DNA of 64,000 nucleotides from Paraspadella gotoi. Taxonomy: Eukaryota > Chaetognatha. Position numbers and translations under genes: made by a program. Below the pieces are notes generated by a model. It worked only from the letters and a program-made list of their open reading frames with translations, was not told where the DNA came from and ran no database searches. Within the stretch, counting starts at the first letter, position 1. Every line of letters starts with the position of its first letter. The DNA lies in NCBI GenBank assembly GCA_051294375.1, contig CM119271.1, forward strand, positions 8,423,788-8,487,787, read 5' to 3'. Positions 25,501-47,400 of this stretch are shown piece by piece.

Positions 25501-28500
25501 GTTTATAATGATCGTGTTGGAAATTGTAGAGTTGTTGTTGGTAATATACGTATGACTGTTGTCAATAAAGGTGCAAGCGTTCGAATTGCTCAACTTATCC
25601 CCGACTTCGTACATCTTTTTCCACTTCCTTTTCGGCTTCGCCTCCGCCTCCTCATCCGCGCGCCGCTTTCGCTCCTCCTTTCGTTTATTCTTCTTCGCCG
25701 ATGTTTTGATTTCTGACGATTCGACATCGTCCATCGGCGGCGCCGTCTGCGTCCTCGAGGTATTTGAGGAATAATTTCCGACTCCTTTCGCGTTTCCCGA
25801 GCAGTTGATCTCGATCCCGTTTGTCGAGTCGACTTTGATTTCGATCGGAGCCGAGTTATTTTCCTTGGCTCCTCGAGAGCACGCCGAAGAACCCGCTCCA
25901 GCGCCGAGTTGATTTGGCACAGTGGATTCCCCAGTGGGTACAACCGCCTCAAGAATCGAGTCCGGGTCGAACCAGTCATCGAACTGTTGCGGCATCGGCG
26001 CCGTCCCGAAGTCGCTCAAGCCGGTCGAGTCGAGAGAGTCGGAGAGGTTTGCCGAAATAGAGAGGATCGTTGAGTTATGCCGGGAAGATTTAGGGGACAG
26101 AATTTTGGAATCCTGCTGAGCTACGTTCTCGTTGTTTGTCAGTGTAACCAATATAGATTGATCTTCGGAAGTACACGTTATCCTCTCGACGCCGACGGTG
26201 GCAAGAAGCGGATCCCTCGAGGGACAGTTTTCAATTTGTGAATTATCATTCGAGGAGGGAAACTCTCGGGCTAAATTATTAGGGGCAAAATTGAGAAACT
26301 CCCTGCCCGGATATTTCGTCGGGATTGGCTCTGAGGGAATGGAACCAATTTGCGTATTTTCGGGTTCCAGCTTTACATTTTGATCGGGGATGGTGACAGA
26401 GATCGCGGCCGACATCGCCATTGGCAGACTAGCGACTTTTGGGCTATAATTTTCTAAAACTTCCGCCCTCGTATCAGTTTCTTTTAGCTCGGGGAGGTCT
26501 CGATCGATGTGATTTGCGATCCCGGTAGAGCGTTCCGAGGGGGCTGGTCCAAAAAGTGCGGGTAAAAAAAATTGACGTGTTTTTTAAATTATAAGTATAA
26601 CCTAATTTAAAGTGAAAACTAGATATTTTTAATTTACTTTTTTTATAAATAAACCGTCAATTTTTTTGGAGCGTGCGCAACTTTTCTGGTCTATTTACGT
26701 ACCTTCATCTTTTTCGACTTGGACGCAATCGAATGCCCGGTAATTTTCCAGCGTTTCATTTTCCTCCAACGGTTTGAAAGATACGTGCTTGATCGCCTCC
26801 GCCAACGCCTCTTCCATGTTTTCAGGCTTCGGCTCTGAAGCGCCCGCTCGGCGGCGGCGCCCCAGACCGCAGAACGATCTCTCTTTGAGCGCCTGATTGT
26901 AGACGTCGTCTTCTTGTTTCGGGTTACATTTTGCGAAGATCGTCTTTTTAGTATGCTTCACTAGCGTGGATTTGTAAACGACGGTAAACTTTGATGCGAG
27001 TTCATTGAAGCGTTCGATGGTAGCTCCGGAGAAGGCATACCACGGCACATTCCCTTCCTTTCTTGTCGGCAATGTCCACTTGCAGTACTTACTCGCCATG
27101 ACGATGCATAAGCAAGCGATGACCGCGGGCTCTGCCTGGAGGCAGAACGTGGTGAGAATATTGAGATCGGTGGCCATAAAGTAAGCTGTCTGCATGACCC
27201 TCTTGGGAGCCTTCAGCTCCAAGGCGCATTTCCTGACAATAATCTTGTGTGGAAGTTCCACGTCAAGGTCAAAAGCAAGAGTCTGAAGGAGGATTGTCTC
27301 AGAGACAAGAACTGCACACTCGATCTTTTTGTACTCCTCCGAGTCGGGCTGTACCTCGCCGAGTCGGTCGTTAAATCTGATCACAAAGATAAGGGTAGAC
27401 AACTTTCTGGGCTCTTCCTCTACTTTGGCGGCTAAAAACAACGACGCCCACGCAATCGGTACAAAGTTCAAGGCGCCGGTCTCTTCTGTATTCCTTTGTT
27501 TCGCCATGGCTTGCAGCATATAGAACCTATGCATATAGACAATGGCGGTATTTATGCATACGATGGGTAGGCTGAGGTCATGGCCCAGTTTTTGGATGTA
27601 CATGGCGGCGACTTGTCGGTAGTTTTGTTCGTCGGCTGGCGTCCAACTTCGCCGCTGGCTCGGCGTCGACGCTAACTCTTCCGGCGTGAATATCCATCTC
27701 AAACCCATCGTTGTTTAAAACTTGGCGATCTTCGTTCAATTTTGGTAGACAGGAAAAACAATAGTTTTGGGTTTTGTTTTTTTTTTTTATAAAAAAAATC
27801 TTGTCGAGGAGAATTTCGCGAAAAAGACTGAAAAATTACTGAAGCGACTTTTTTGGGTTCGACGGATGCGAAGACGACGAGAACGACTACAATTGCCATT
27901 ATATTTTCTGTTCTTAGCGGTCAAAAAACGATCCGAACAATGGCCCACCTTTTGTAGTTGGAAGCGAGTTTGCACCGAATGACTTTGATTTGAGGTCAAC
28001 GACGAAAAATAAATTCAATAGAAAAGATATTGACTGACTGACAAGGGGATTATCTAATGGGGCCCATCGGGCTACGTCTGTTAATATATAGACAGAAACT
28101 GTTTTTCATAATTTAAATATAATTTCATTACTTTGAGGTCGTATGTCATAATCATTTGAAACAATATACTATTTTATTCGATTGATGCAGAATCCGAACC
28201 TTACCTCATGCTTCGCTATAGTGGCGTCGTGGTGCGAAGACTTTAATTTCGCCGATCGCGAAAGCAGACCGGACATTTTAAATCTTCTCACGCCGATGCC
28301 GACGTGGGAAGCCCCGTCTCTGGTTAAACTTCCCGAGGTAAGAAAGAGTTCCGAATGTCGAAGCCTCGATCCGAATCGATTTTGCCGATTAACGCATTTT
28401 TCTTTTTCTTTTCTTTTCTTTTCTTTTTCTTTTCTTTTTCTTTTTCTCATTTTCCTCTTCTCATTTTCCTCAGCGATACGACGAGATATTCCGCTACTAT

Positions 28501-29314
28501 CGTTCCGCCCCATGCGACCTGTGCCTAACCGTGCCGAGAGAGCCAGCCTTTTGCCTCATGTGCAAAAAAATTTGCTGCTTCAAGTCGAGCACCTGCTGCG
28601 TGATAGAAGGGAGGCGCGAGTGCACCGTTCACAGCGTCCAATGCGGTGGAGGCACGGGTAAGTCTAGTTCTTTATGAATTAGCCAAGAATTCGGCATCGA
28701 TGTATTAATGTCTCCCAACTCTCTCGTCCTTCCTTTAGGAATCTTCCTGGCCGTCAATTCTTCCGTGGTCGTCATCATTAGCGGGAAACGGGTCGCCCTC
28801 TGGGGATCGCTCTATCTCGACTCACACGGCGAAGAGGATCGTGACCTCAAGCGCGGTCGTCCGCTCTTTCTTAGGTTTCGATTTGTGGAGGAGATTTCAT
28901 GTGGGGAGAAAGAAGGGTTTGTGGCGGGATATTCACACATTCAGTTAATGGGGAACGCACCATCCCAAGCGTTACGTCCCATCTACTTCCCTCTGTATTG
29001 GCAATGCGAGACCGTCCGAGGGTAACCGCGTCAGTGAGAGAAGGCGTCACTGAGGGTCTGTAGCCACTAAAGTCAACAGTGAGATACCCCGCCCCTATGG
29101 GCATCACAGACAGCCCGGCTGTTGCCATAGGATTACCCTTTATTGTGAAATTGTTATTTGCGCTCTCAAATATATGAGATTTTAAGAAAAATATATTTTG
29201 TGTACGTACGTAAAAAAAAAGGGTTAAATTTGATTCCGACTGATTTTTATAAGATATCTATCTTTTTTAATAAAAAAAACATCTTTTTTTTGTTTTTGCA
29301 AATTTGCAAGCACT

Positions 29315-29350
<36 letters not shown>

Positions 29351-30189
29351 CTGAAAAGAAAACAGAGCAAACAAATAATTGCGGGAATGGTTGCAAAAAT
29401 AACTTATGTCAACAATAAACGAGAACAAATAAGGGGAAGATAAAAATGAAAATGAAAAAGAAGAGATCGGGAGACAAAGTCAAGCAACTCCGTCCACATG
29501 AGACGGCAACTCAATCACGGGACTTCGGGAAGCGAGCAGGTCCCCGTTCTCGCGCTGAAGGCAGACAGAAAGTCTCTAAAAAAGTGCTTAGACGTTTTGC
29601 CGATATCTAAGCCTGCATTCGTTGCTTGGAGTTTGGCGAAATCTTTTAAGTTTGAGAAAGCATCCAGGTCCCATGCCCCGAAGGTAGTAACAACCAGAGG
29701 GATGAAGCCAACGTCGGCCGGCAGTTTGCCTTCGTACTTAGCATGTTTGGCCTGGCGAGCTCGTTCCAGGGCATAGGTGGGGTTGAGGATGGTATGACCA
29801 AAACAGTCCTGGCGAAGGGGAGAGGTGACAGTAACATCAAAGGCTGTGGTGGTCTTGTTCCGACATCTTTTCCAACCACGGATTGTGAAATCCCCTGGTC
29901 TAGAGGCATCATCCGCCAGGTTCCTTTCTTCTTTGGTGGGCGCAAGTAGGGCTGCACTTATTGATCGATTAAAAAAAAAAGAGAAATTAGCATATAGGGG
30001 ACTAATTGGTACTGTAGTTCTGAATTCTTAAAAAAAAAAAGTTTTAAAGATTTGCTAAATTTGTTTATAACTCTTATAACATTTTTCTCCCTCAGCCACG
30101 AGAGGTACAAGCTTCTTCACCGCCAGTGGCTCATGCACGCCTTCAATCAAACCGTCAAGAAGTGGGGTTGGCACAACGATCGGCTCTGA
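16554..30189 (+). CDS. UBR3: E3 ubiquitin-protein ligase UBR3, 28 exons
   Basis: Exons begin at 16554, 17702, 18011, 18205, 18439, 18757, 19034, 19291, 19458, 19722, 20210, 20460, 20725, 21086, 21912, 22291, 22977, 23215, 23835, 24101, 24360, 24662, 24895, 25149, 28191, 28474, 28739 and 30096. They join in phase to about 2,028 residues (human about 1,888). UBR3 is a RING-type ligase of the N-recognin family. The UBR zinc box lies near residues 98-165 ([23 protein letters not shown]). A RING follows in exons 15-17 ([25 protein letters not shown]). The C-terminal UBR autoinhibitory-type region ends in exons 25-28 ([26 protein letters not shown]). The junction of exons 12 and 13 is uncertain: donor 20613 or 20627, acceptor 20687 or 20724. 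Introns 3 and 8 have GC donors. Intron 24 houses cyclin T on the other strand. Confidence 0.93.
21481..21858 (+). mobile_element. tRNA-like element with a ~100-bp inverted repeat, in UBR3 intron 14
   Basis: A tRNA-like head (GGTGTAAAG box near 21501 and B box GAGTTCGATTCCCGG near 21543-21557) is followed by CACCA. Next comes an arm at 21571-21673 that is repeated as its near-perfect reverse complement at 21760-21858, separated by an 86-bp A/T-rich loop. Each arm includes the GAGGGAGAAGTCG-type and CCACTT-AACCCGG segments. The right arm ends about 50 bp before the exon 15 acceptor. It could be two head-to-head SINE bodies or a foldback element. Confidence 0.65.
25450..27708 (-). CDS. CycT: Cyclin T (P-TEFb cyclin subunit), nested antisense in a UBR3 intron
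   Basis: Two exons, 27708-26703 and 26543-25450, join in phase (leftover G plus CC) to give 699 residues. Cyclin T pairs with CDK9 to form P-TEFb, which phosphorylates the RNA polymerase II tail to release paused polymerase. The N-terminal ~270 residues form the two cyclin folds: [77 protein letters not shown] and [17 protein letters not shown]. The C-terminal half is low-complexity, Ser/Asn-rich, with a strongly basic patch ([12 protein letters not shown]), a likely nuclear localisation signal. I see no His-rich stretch like that in vertebrate cyclin T1. The gene lies wholly inside UBR3 intron 24 (25261-28190), on the opposite strand. Confidence 0.92.
28398..28470 (+). repeat. (CTTTT)n-like pyrimidine repeat
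   Basis: A long run of T4-5C units ends in the CAG acceptor of UBR3 exon 26 (28474), again acting as the pyrimidine tract. Confidence 0.75.
28930..29129 (+). mobile_element. Possible SINE relative sharing the 3' tail
   Basis: Within the last UBR3 intron, the segment near 29099-29129 (GGCATCACAGACAG, then GGCTGTTGCCATA) matches the 3' tail of the SINE copies at 1882-2150 and 42291-42548. The upstream part is different and has no clear B box. I infer a relative that has exchanged its 5' part, or a degraded copy. Confidence 0.45.
29317..29350 (+). repeat. Poly-T tract
   Basis: About 34 consecutive T residues in the last UBR3 intron, 165 bp before the retroelement fragment; read on the minus strand it is a poly-A tail. 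It could be the tail of a minus-strand retroposon. Confidence 0.85.
29515..29955 (-). mobile_element. Retroelement ORF fragment (C-terminal domain)
   Basis: Read on the minus strand, an open frame of about 145 codons ends at a stop at 29517-29515. It contains [33 protein letters not shown] and [19 protein letters not shown]. From memory, this pattern (AFDVTVTSP, then ...IPLVVETYG) recurs at the C-termini of retroelement polyproteins in invertebrate genomes and looks like a PD-(D/E)XK-type nuclease fold; the exact clade is uncertain. No reverse transcriptase part is present, so it is a 5'-truncated remnant in the last UBR3 intron. A poly-T tract at 29317-29350 may be its tail. Confidence 0.6.
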
Positions 30190-31912
30190 CCGAGTGGAGG
30201 AAATCCGAATCTTGTCAATTTTCCCGCGCGTCGCTTTCGACTGTTGTTCGTCGCTTTAATCTCAAATTCGAAGGCGTGATCGACGACTTCCGTTGGAGCG
30301 AGATACGCTATTTATTTATTTTTTAGTTCTTTTTATATGAGGAAAAAAAAAAAGAATGGTTTTGTGAGAAATTGTCGACGGGCATCGACTGTTTGCTCGC
30401 GAGGCTCGTATTCGCTTTGCTTCCGTGTCTCTAAAAGGAAAATATTCGCTAACACATTTTGTCGTATCGACGTTTTTATTTAATACTGTGGAATAATTCA
30501 ATAAAAAAATTTTTTTATCAAGATCAATGTTTTCTCGGAACTTTCTTTTTTTCAATAATGTATAGGATTCAGCAAACTAATCCGTGTTTTAAACTCCCGA
30601 GCTATATTTTATAGGTTCATTCTGATCCGTTATATTAACTAGTCTCTTCGGAAATTCCAAATTGTTTAACTCTTAATGTTCTGACATTCTCGTTGTAAAA
30701 ATTTGGTCGCTCTTTAAGGTATTGCCAATGAGTTGAAATCGCATGATCAGACAATCGGGAATGATTTGCTGATAATATTGGTGAAGGCTTAACGTTGGTC
30801 AATTCTTCACAATTCAAAATTTCTAAAATTAAAAAAAAATGCTTAACGGTTTTATCAATACATAATATAAAAAAGATTTGACCGACTTTTTCTATCCAAC
30901 AGTATTTTTTTTTTTCGTTGTCAGATTCGGTAATCTCTAGATTATCTAGCTTGCAATAGTCTGACTATGGCGTTCTGCTTGCATAGGTTTAGCATAGGTA
31001 CCACCGGTCGGTGCTTTGTTAATCCATTTGTTTTCCCTCTAGCGTCGAGTCTCATTTTGCGCAATAATATAATCTTTCAAAAAATATAAAAATACAAAAA
31101 TAAAAAATAGTGAAACAAGTAATTTGAAAATTTTCATACATTATTTTTTGTTCAGTAATACAAATTTTATAATAAATAATAATTGTTTTAAATTTATTTT
31201 AATTGCTATTTTTGTTTCAGGTAGAAATTGAATTGTTTGTTTACGTACGAGTTTTATAAAGAAACAAATTTTGGACATATATAAGCTTCAATGTAAGCCT
31301 TCATCAGCGCTAAAACAAATTGATTTGTGAAACAAATATTTTTACTCTTTTTCTCTCACTTCAAACTTTTCACAAAGTCTGTGAAAATATTTTTTTACAA
31401 ATCAATTCGTTTTTGCGCTGATGGTTTACATTGAAGCCGAAAAATGTCCAAAATTTATGTTTCTTAATAAAATTCATGGTCATGGATTAGGGGTGGTTAG
31501 GAATTTATAAGAAGTTTTTTTCCCTTACCAGTGTCTTTTTTATTATTTTTAGAAAGATTTCTATATAAGAAGCGAAAAAAAAATAACCGACCGCAAAATC
31601 CCGCAAAATAAGCCTTTGAATTTTTAATTCGATAAATAATATTCTGGAGAGCTTGCTACTTTTTAAGTTGTTGAGATAGGCGGAAGTTCACACCACAAGA
31701 AAAAAACAGTCGGCTGCTTATTCGTGAAAATTAAGAGGCAAGCAACAGCTGATTACATTTATTACTAAATTCCCTCAGTTTAAAAAATAAAAGCAAGTAG
31801 AAAAAATAAAAGTATATTTTTGAAAGCAATAATTAAAAACGGGGTAAAAATAAATCACATGTACAATAGACAAAATGCGTTACAAATTGAAGGCTTCCGA
31901 GGGACGCTCCGT
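30190..31912. other. Spacer between convergent UBR3 and RNA-binding-protein genes
   Basis: The region is A/T-rich and holds the 3' flanks of two convergent genes. AATAAA-like signals occur near 30500. It contains the inverted-repeat element at 31250-31474 and no credible coding exon. Confidence 0.5.
31250..31474. mobile_element. Foldback / MITE-like inverted repeat
   Basis: Two arms of about 95 bp (31250-31346 and 31381-31474) are near reverse complements, with matching blocks TTTTGGACAT, CTTCAATGTAA, CATCAGCGC and ATTGATTTGT and their complements. A loop of about 34 bp lies between them. No coding capacity is present. The structure fits a non-autonomous foldback or MITE-type transposon. Confidence 0.75.
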
Positions 31913-33998
31913 TCAACAAGAGGCTTGGGGCTCGCTCTTAACTTGCTGCGCCGAATTCTCCGACGTCCCACCGACGGACGAGACGGAGTATTCCATCGAG
32001 GCGACGTCGCTCGACATCTGCGCGGAAATCATCTGCAGCGGATGCGGGTAAGGATAAAACATTTCCGTTCCGACCTGACCCGGCGCCGCCAGCATAGCCC
32101 GACCCTCGCAGTGATGGAACATCGGCCGGGGAAAGAAAGACGCCGACACGAAAGGCGACGCCAGCGGAAACGTCGGCGTCATGCACTCGACGCCGTGAAA
32201 CGCAGGCAGCGCCGGCGAGTGGGGGCCCGCCGAGAGCGGCGACGTCGCGGCAGAGGGCGCGCCGCAGCTGCTGCCGTCGTGGCTGTCGCAACACGACATC
32301 GACGAACTGTATCCCGAGGCGTCCATGGCGGACGGCGGGAAGAGAAAGACGCTGGGCGCGGTCGGTTGGCCGGATTCATCGTTTATCGCGGTCGGCGTGT
32401 AGACGTAAACGCCCGATGGGCCGGAGTCGTAAGGGGCGCTAGATGGATAAATGAAAACGCCAGGGGCCGTCGATTGGCCGGCGTTCTCCATGAATCTCGA
32501 CGAGGATGACGACGCCCGATCTGAAGGAGTGACTTCCGTGGCCTCGACAGGCGCGGCGACGGGTGTACCAGGAGGAAAGAACGCACCTGTAGGAAAAGCC
32601 ATCGGCGAGTAGGGCATTTGTGGGCAGTGGGGAAATTGAGCCATGTGGGGCGCCATTGGCGCGCAAGGATGGGGAAAATAGGGAATGTAGGGTGAATGTA
32701 AGGGAAACGAAGGGGAAGGGTAAGGAAAAGGCGGACAATGAATGCAGGGTGACGCCACCGACGCAGTTTCGTGAGTAGAGGCGGGTCGGGCCTCAGGCGG
32801 CTGCAGAGTCGGTTGCGTCGTCTCTGCGGCGGCTTCCTCTGGCGGTGGCAGCACCAGCGGCGGCGGCACGGGTTTCGTGCGGACTTCGCTTTTTTTAACG
32901 AAGGTAGCAGGGACGATCTTTCCGCGGGAAGGCTCGTCGGCGATCGAGGCGAGTTTGACTTCGACAAGCTTGTCCATGACCTGATGAGAAGTTTTTAAGT
33001 CAGCAACTGCGATAACTTTTATAAAAACGGAAAACAACCACGTTAATTCTCAAAGTTTATATCCATACCATTATTCCATTTGACGGCGACATCAGAAATT
33101 TAAACATCCGTTCTTGGACCGACCTGGTGGTAATTGATGCGGCAGACTTCGTCGGCGGCGGACGGATCTACGAAGGTGACGAAGGCAAAGCCACGGTGGC
33201 GGTGTGGAGGAGGCGTGGAGTGGTCGAACATGATTTTGACCTGGGGGAATGGAGAAAATATTTAAAAATAATTTGCATATTGGATATAACGTTTGTTAGT
33301 TTGTTTTTTGTCATAACGGTCTCAAAAATGGAGACCGATAATTAAAAATCATGTCAATTTTTCTCGAAACTTTTTTGTCTTTGGGCTTAGTTTTGTTTAC
33401 CCTTTAAATCATTAAATCAAAGGATTTAGTTTGCTTTCTTAAACAGACGAAGCATTCGGCGGGATTTATTAAGATTTAAGAGTATCATTAAACCGTAATA
33501 GTTTATAAATATAATATCAATTGCTTTCGGTGTCCAAAAAAAAAAGATCCGAAAAAAATTTCAAACCCCCTCTCCAACCTCCATCACGGGCCCGAACTTG
33601 GCGAAGAAAAACTCGAGATAGTCTTCAGTAACGAGTTGCGACAATCCGCCTACGAAGACTTTCCGCGATCCGAGCCCGCGGTCCTTGGTGAGGTGCTTGG
33701 GCACGGCCGTCTTGATGTCGAGCGTCTTGCCCTTGAGATTGTGTGGCCCCGAGGTAAGCACGCGATCCGTGGCCGAGGCGTCGACGAAGATGACGAAGCC
33801 GAAGCCCCGGCTACGGCCCGTGAGGGCGTCCATCTTGATGAAGGACTCCTTGACGGTACCGAATTGGCGGAAGTAGGACTGGAGATCCGCGGCTACGGTG
33901 TCTTGGCTGAGACCGCCGAGGAAGAGCTTTCCCGTCTTGACGGAGCCGCTGGGAGGCGAAGGGGTTTTTGGGGGTTTTTCTTGTTTGGAGTTCTCCAT
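31913..33998 (-). CDS. Two-RRM RNA-binding protein, DAZAP1/Musashi/hnRNP A-B type
   Basis: Exons 33998-33579, 33240-33124 and 32980-31913 join in phase 0 to give 534 residues. RRM1 has RNP2 KLFLGGL (24-30) and RNP1 RGFGFVIF (64-71). RRM2 has RNP2 KVFVGGL (113-119) and RNP1 RGFAFVTF (156-163), split by the first intron. The linker and the end of RRM2 (MDKLVEVKLA) resemble DAZAP1 and related hnRNPs. The remaining ~340 residues are a low-complexity Pro/Ser/Ala/Tyr-rich tail (repeated FLFPPSA and FIYPSSAPY-like units), as in hnRNP tails. Likely role: nucleo-cytoplasmic mRNA binding, splicing or translation control. The exact ortholog is not certain. It is transcribed towards UBR3 (tail to tail). 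Confidence 0.88.
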
Positions 33999-43770
<9,772 letters not shown>

Positions 43771-44445
43771 GACGAAGATCAAGAAAGCAAGAAAAGTGAG
43801 GTACTATGAGCGCAATGTTTATAGCTTAAAACGGTAAAGGGCGTACGCATAAGGCAGATTTAAAATATTTTAAAAATTAACTATGACTGCAGACAGTTTT
43901 GATTAGCGCCAACTGGGATTTTAACGTAAAGCTCGCTACTTGACTTCCATTATTTCAAAGGAATTTACAGCTCTACGAAGCGATGTCATGGTTACTGGCT
44001 TACTGCTAATGTGACACATACCCTCACTGCTTACAAAAATGTTGGCTGATATTGGTATCTGTTAAAAGCTTAGCTTTTGTAAAATTAAGTAATGCGTGGA
44101 TAAAAAAATCCAATTTTGTTATAGTTGAGACTATCTCGGTACAGCCAAATAAAAATCTAAACTAAAAATGCATTTTTTATTTTCCTTATAAAAATAACAG
44201 ACGTCATAGATTATCAGAATGGTTCATGTGACAAAAATTAAAAAGACGATTTTTTTTATAATAAAAACAACCGAACAGCCGACGAGGATCAGAGAAAGTT
44301 ATGTTATAATTAACGAGGTTCAATTCGAAGTCTAACAAGTCAGGGCCACACGCAAGCGGTTCATCCAAAATATGGATATGTTCGCGACGTGAGGATACGA
44401 ATTGTGGGCAGAGAACTTCCTTTAAAATTAGGATCAAACTCGGCG
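43771..44445. other. Spacer between the SID-1-type and kinesin genes
   Basis: An A/T-rich gap between two minus-strand genes. It must contain the promoter of the SID-1-type gene and the 3' end of the kinesin gene. Nothing else is seen. Confidence 0.5.
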
Positions 44446-47400
44446 TCAACTGAGATTGGAGACGAGAGTGATGTCGCAGGAGGTGACTTCGAAGGTCTCA
44501 GTAGCGAAGGTGGTGGAGACTTCGGTGAAGTCGCTCGTCCGGGGAGACGAAACGGCCGAGGATTGATTCGAGTCCGTCGCCTGCGCCGATTGGTACGAGG
44601 AGGGCGTATCGGCGTCCTTACGCGGGCCCGGGGGGAGGGGGGGGTTTCAGATATTTAAATAAATTATAAAAAAATTGCGGAAAAGTTATTGAGACAGTCG
44701 ATAGCGTCATTTAATTTACCCTCTCCACGTCAATCGTCGGAGTCCGATGATTCGTCGTCAGCGGCGATGACGAAGACGACGGCTTACGAATTTTTTCCAA
44801 CTCTCCATCGAATTCCGGAAGCGAAATCAACCGCGTCGTCGTAGTCATCGGATGCACAGCCTTCAATGCCTTCGTCGGCGACGGCGACGTTATAGAAGAC
44901 GACGGCGACCGAGTCTCGACTTTGACGACTTTGCAGAAGTCGCCCGTCGATCCTCCCATGTGGGAAACGCTGAAGATCTGATGCAATTGACGCTCCCTGG
45001 AGATTCGATTGGCTTCGGAGATTTTATTTCGAAGTTCTAATTCGGTTTTAACAAAATCCGGCATAGAGTTCTCTGAAATGAAAAGGCAATATATCATTCA
45101 AATCAATCAATCAATCAATCCAATAAAAACACAATCTCATTTTAAAGCCAAAGCAGGGAAACCACTCGGCTCTCTCACCCGGCGAAGAAGCGTCCGTCAG
45201 CATCCTAGAAAAGTTGAAGACGTTCTCTTTTCCAGTAACGAAAGACGGAAAGACTCCGCCAGACTCTGTCGCCGACTTGACCGCCGCAGTATGGTCTGAA
45301 AAATATAGAAATAAATCGGTGAAGAGAAGAGAATCGAAAAGACAATCGGAAAGCCTCACTTCTGATTTGATTGATGAGGCTCGCGAAGGGCGCCGGAGTT
45401 TTGACCGAGACGGCGGTTGACGTCGAGGGTGACGCAAGCGCCGGGGATTGAGCGCCGGAGGACGGTGTCTGGAGGGGGAGGGTTAGAAAATGTGTGAACG
45501 AAATAATAGAGACAAGTGAAATTAGCGATTAGCGATTAGCGATAAACAATAAAAGAAAAAAAAAAAAACAAATGGAAGTGGACCGACGCCTCCTCACCTT
45601 TTTCTTGATGACGGCCTCGGCCACCATCAACCTCTGTCGCAGCGCCGTCTTCTCTCGTTCGGCGTCTTCCGTCGCAAGGACGAGATCTCGCCGTTTCGCG
45701 TCTTTCGCCTCTTTTTCCATCTTCAACTCCTTGCTCAACAACTCCATCTTTTCCCGCAGCTCGTCGATTACGTCCTCTTGCGTCTGGAATAATAATTATT
45801 GAAACAAAAGACATTCGTATATATATATATATATGCTTAAGCTAAAAAAACTCACCCTGATTTCCTTGTTCAGTCTCTCAATCTCCTCCTGGTCGAGCTT
45901 GTTATGCTTGCTGCTCGGCGGCGTCGCCAACACGAAGGAAGTGTTGACCTCGACGTCTGCAAGATTGCGCCGACTCACCGTCGATGTCATTCGGCCGTTG
46001 GAGGGCGTGGCGTGAAGGTCCGAAGAGGAAAGACCAGGAAGCTGACTGAAGCTGTCGCCGACGGACACTTAAAACGGGAGACAAAAGCATTTTCTTAACT
46101 AAGAATTTATCATATAAAAAAAAAAATAAACCAACCTGATACGCAGACTTTAGGAACGTTGGGCTGGCTGAAGTCCTGATTGACGGTGACGACTCGATCC
46201 TCCGACGGACTGATTTGCTTGGATCGATTCTGCGCCGCCAGAGGAGGCGGCGTCGCGCAGACGTCATCGTAAGGGAGGCCGGCGCGGGCGAGACGATCGC
46301 GGAGCACACGGACTGCGTCGCGACAGTGTCGAACTTCGTCGCGGAGCTCGCTGAGTAATGTAGAAATTTTATGTTTAATTAGAAAATATGGTAAATATGA
46401 AGGAAAATATTAAATCATTATTATACATGTTATTTTACCTTATGATTCGTCCCCTCGGGTCTTCGTTTACAGTGGCGACGTTGACAATGTTCCTAGTCGT
46501 GCTAGCGTAACGCAGTGTGCTCATCGTCGTCTCCAAATGCGCTGCAGAGGGCGACACGGTGAAGAGCATCGCCGTCTGGGCGTTGCCGCCCAAGGATTCC
46601 TATGATTGATTTGAATAATCTGATAGTATTCTTTACAACAAAAACAATAACTAAGAGCGAGAACTTACCTTTAGAAGCCAAGTGAGTACGGAGTTGCGGT
46701 AGGGAATGAAAGATTCGCGCTTTGACAGCGCCGAAATCACATGGCCCAACGTGGACAATGACTTGTTGATGCTGGCACCTTCCTGTAACCACGGGCCGAC
46801 CAAGAGATTTACGTTAATCAGAGGATAAAATTTTAAAAAAAGGAACGCTATTCTAGTACGAGAACCGGAATTAACAACTTTGTAAGAAGTAAAAGTTTAC
46901 AATGTAAAATTATAACAATTAAAATTAACTTTGGAGCACATTAATTCACGATTTTCGCCACATTGAGACAACTAAGATCATCTACTAATTTTTAAAGGAG
47001 TTGTAACTGATGCTGTACGGAATTAAACGTTACAAACTGCGAGGATTAGTCAGGAAATGACGGAGGACGTTAGTCGTTACCAATAAAGTCAGTTGATTCT
47101 GCTTGACTTCGTAAGTTTGAGTAGCCAGTCTCATGACCAGAGATCGCCTGGCCGGACTCTTCACCGCGCACTTGCACGGCGAAGCGAGGGAAGTAAGGGA
47201 GAGTCCGCACGAGGTCATCGAGCCGGACAAGGAAGTGTTAGAGGCGTGTAAACATCGAGCTAAATGACGGTTAACCGGTGGATCCTACGTGCGCGCACGC
47301 GTGAAAATTGAAAAGTAAAAGAGGCCCACAACCAAAACAAAAACGATAAAGATTGCGTAAAAGGTGTAAAAGGAGAGTGTAAGGCTTAAACCGTGTGGTG

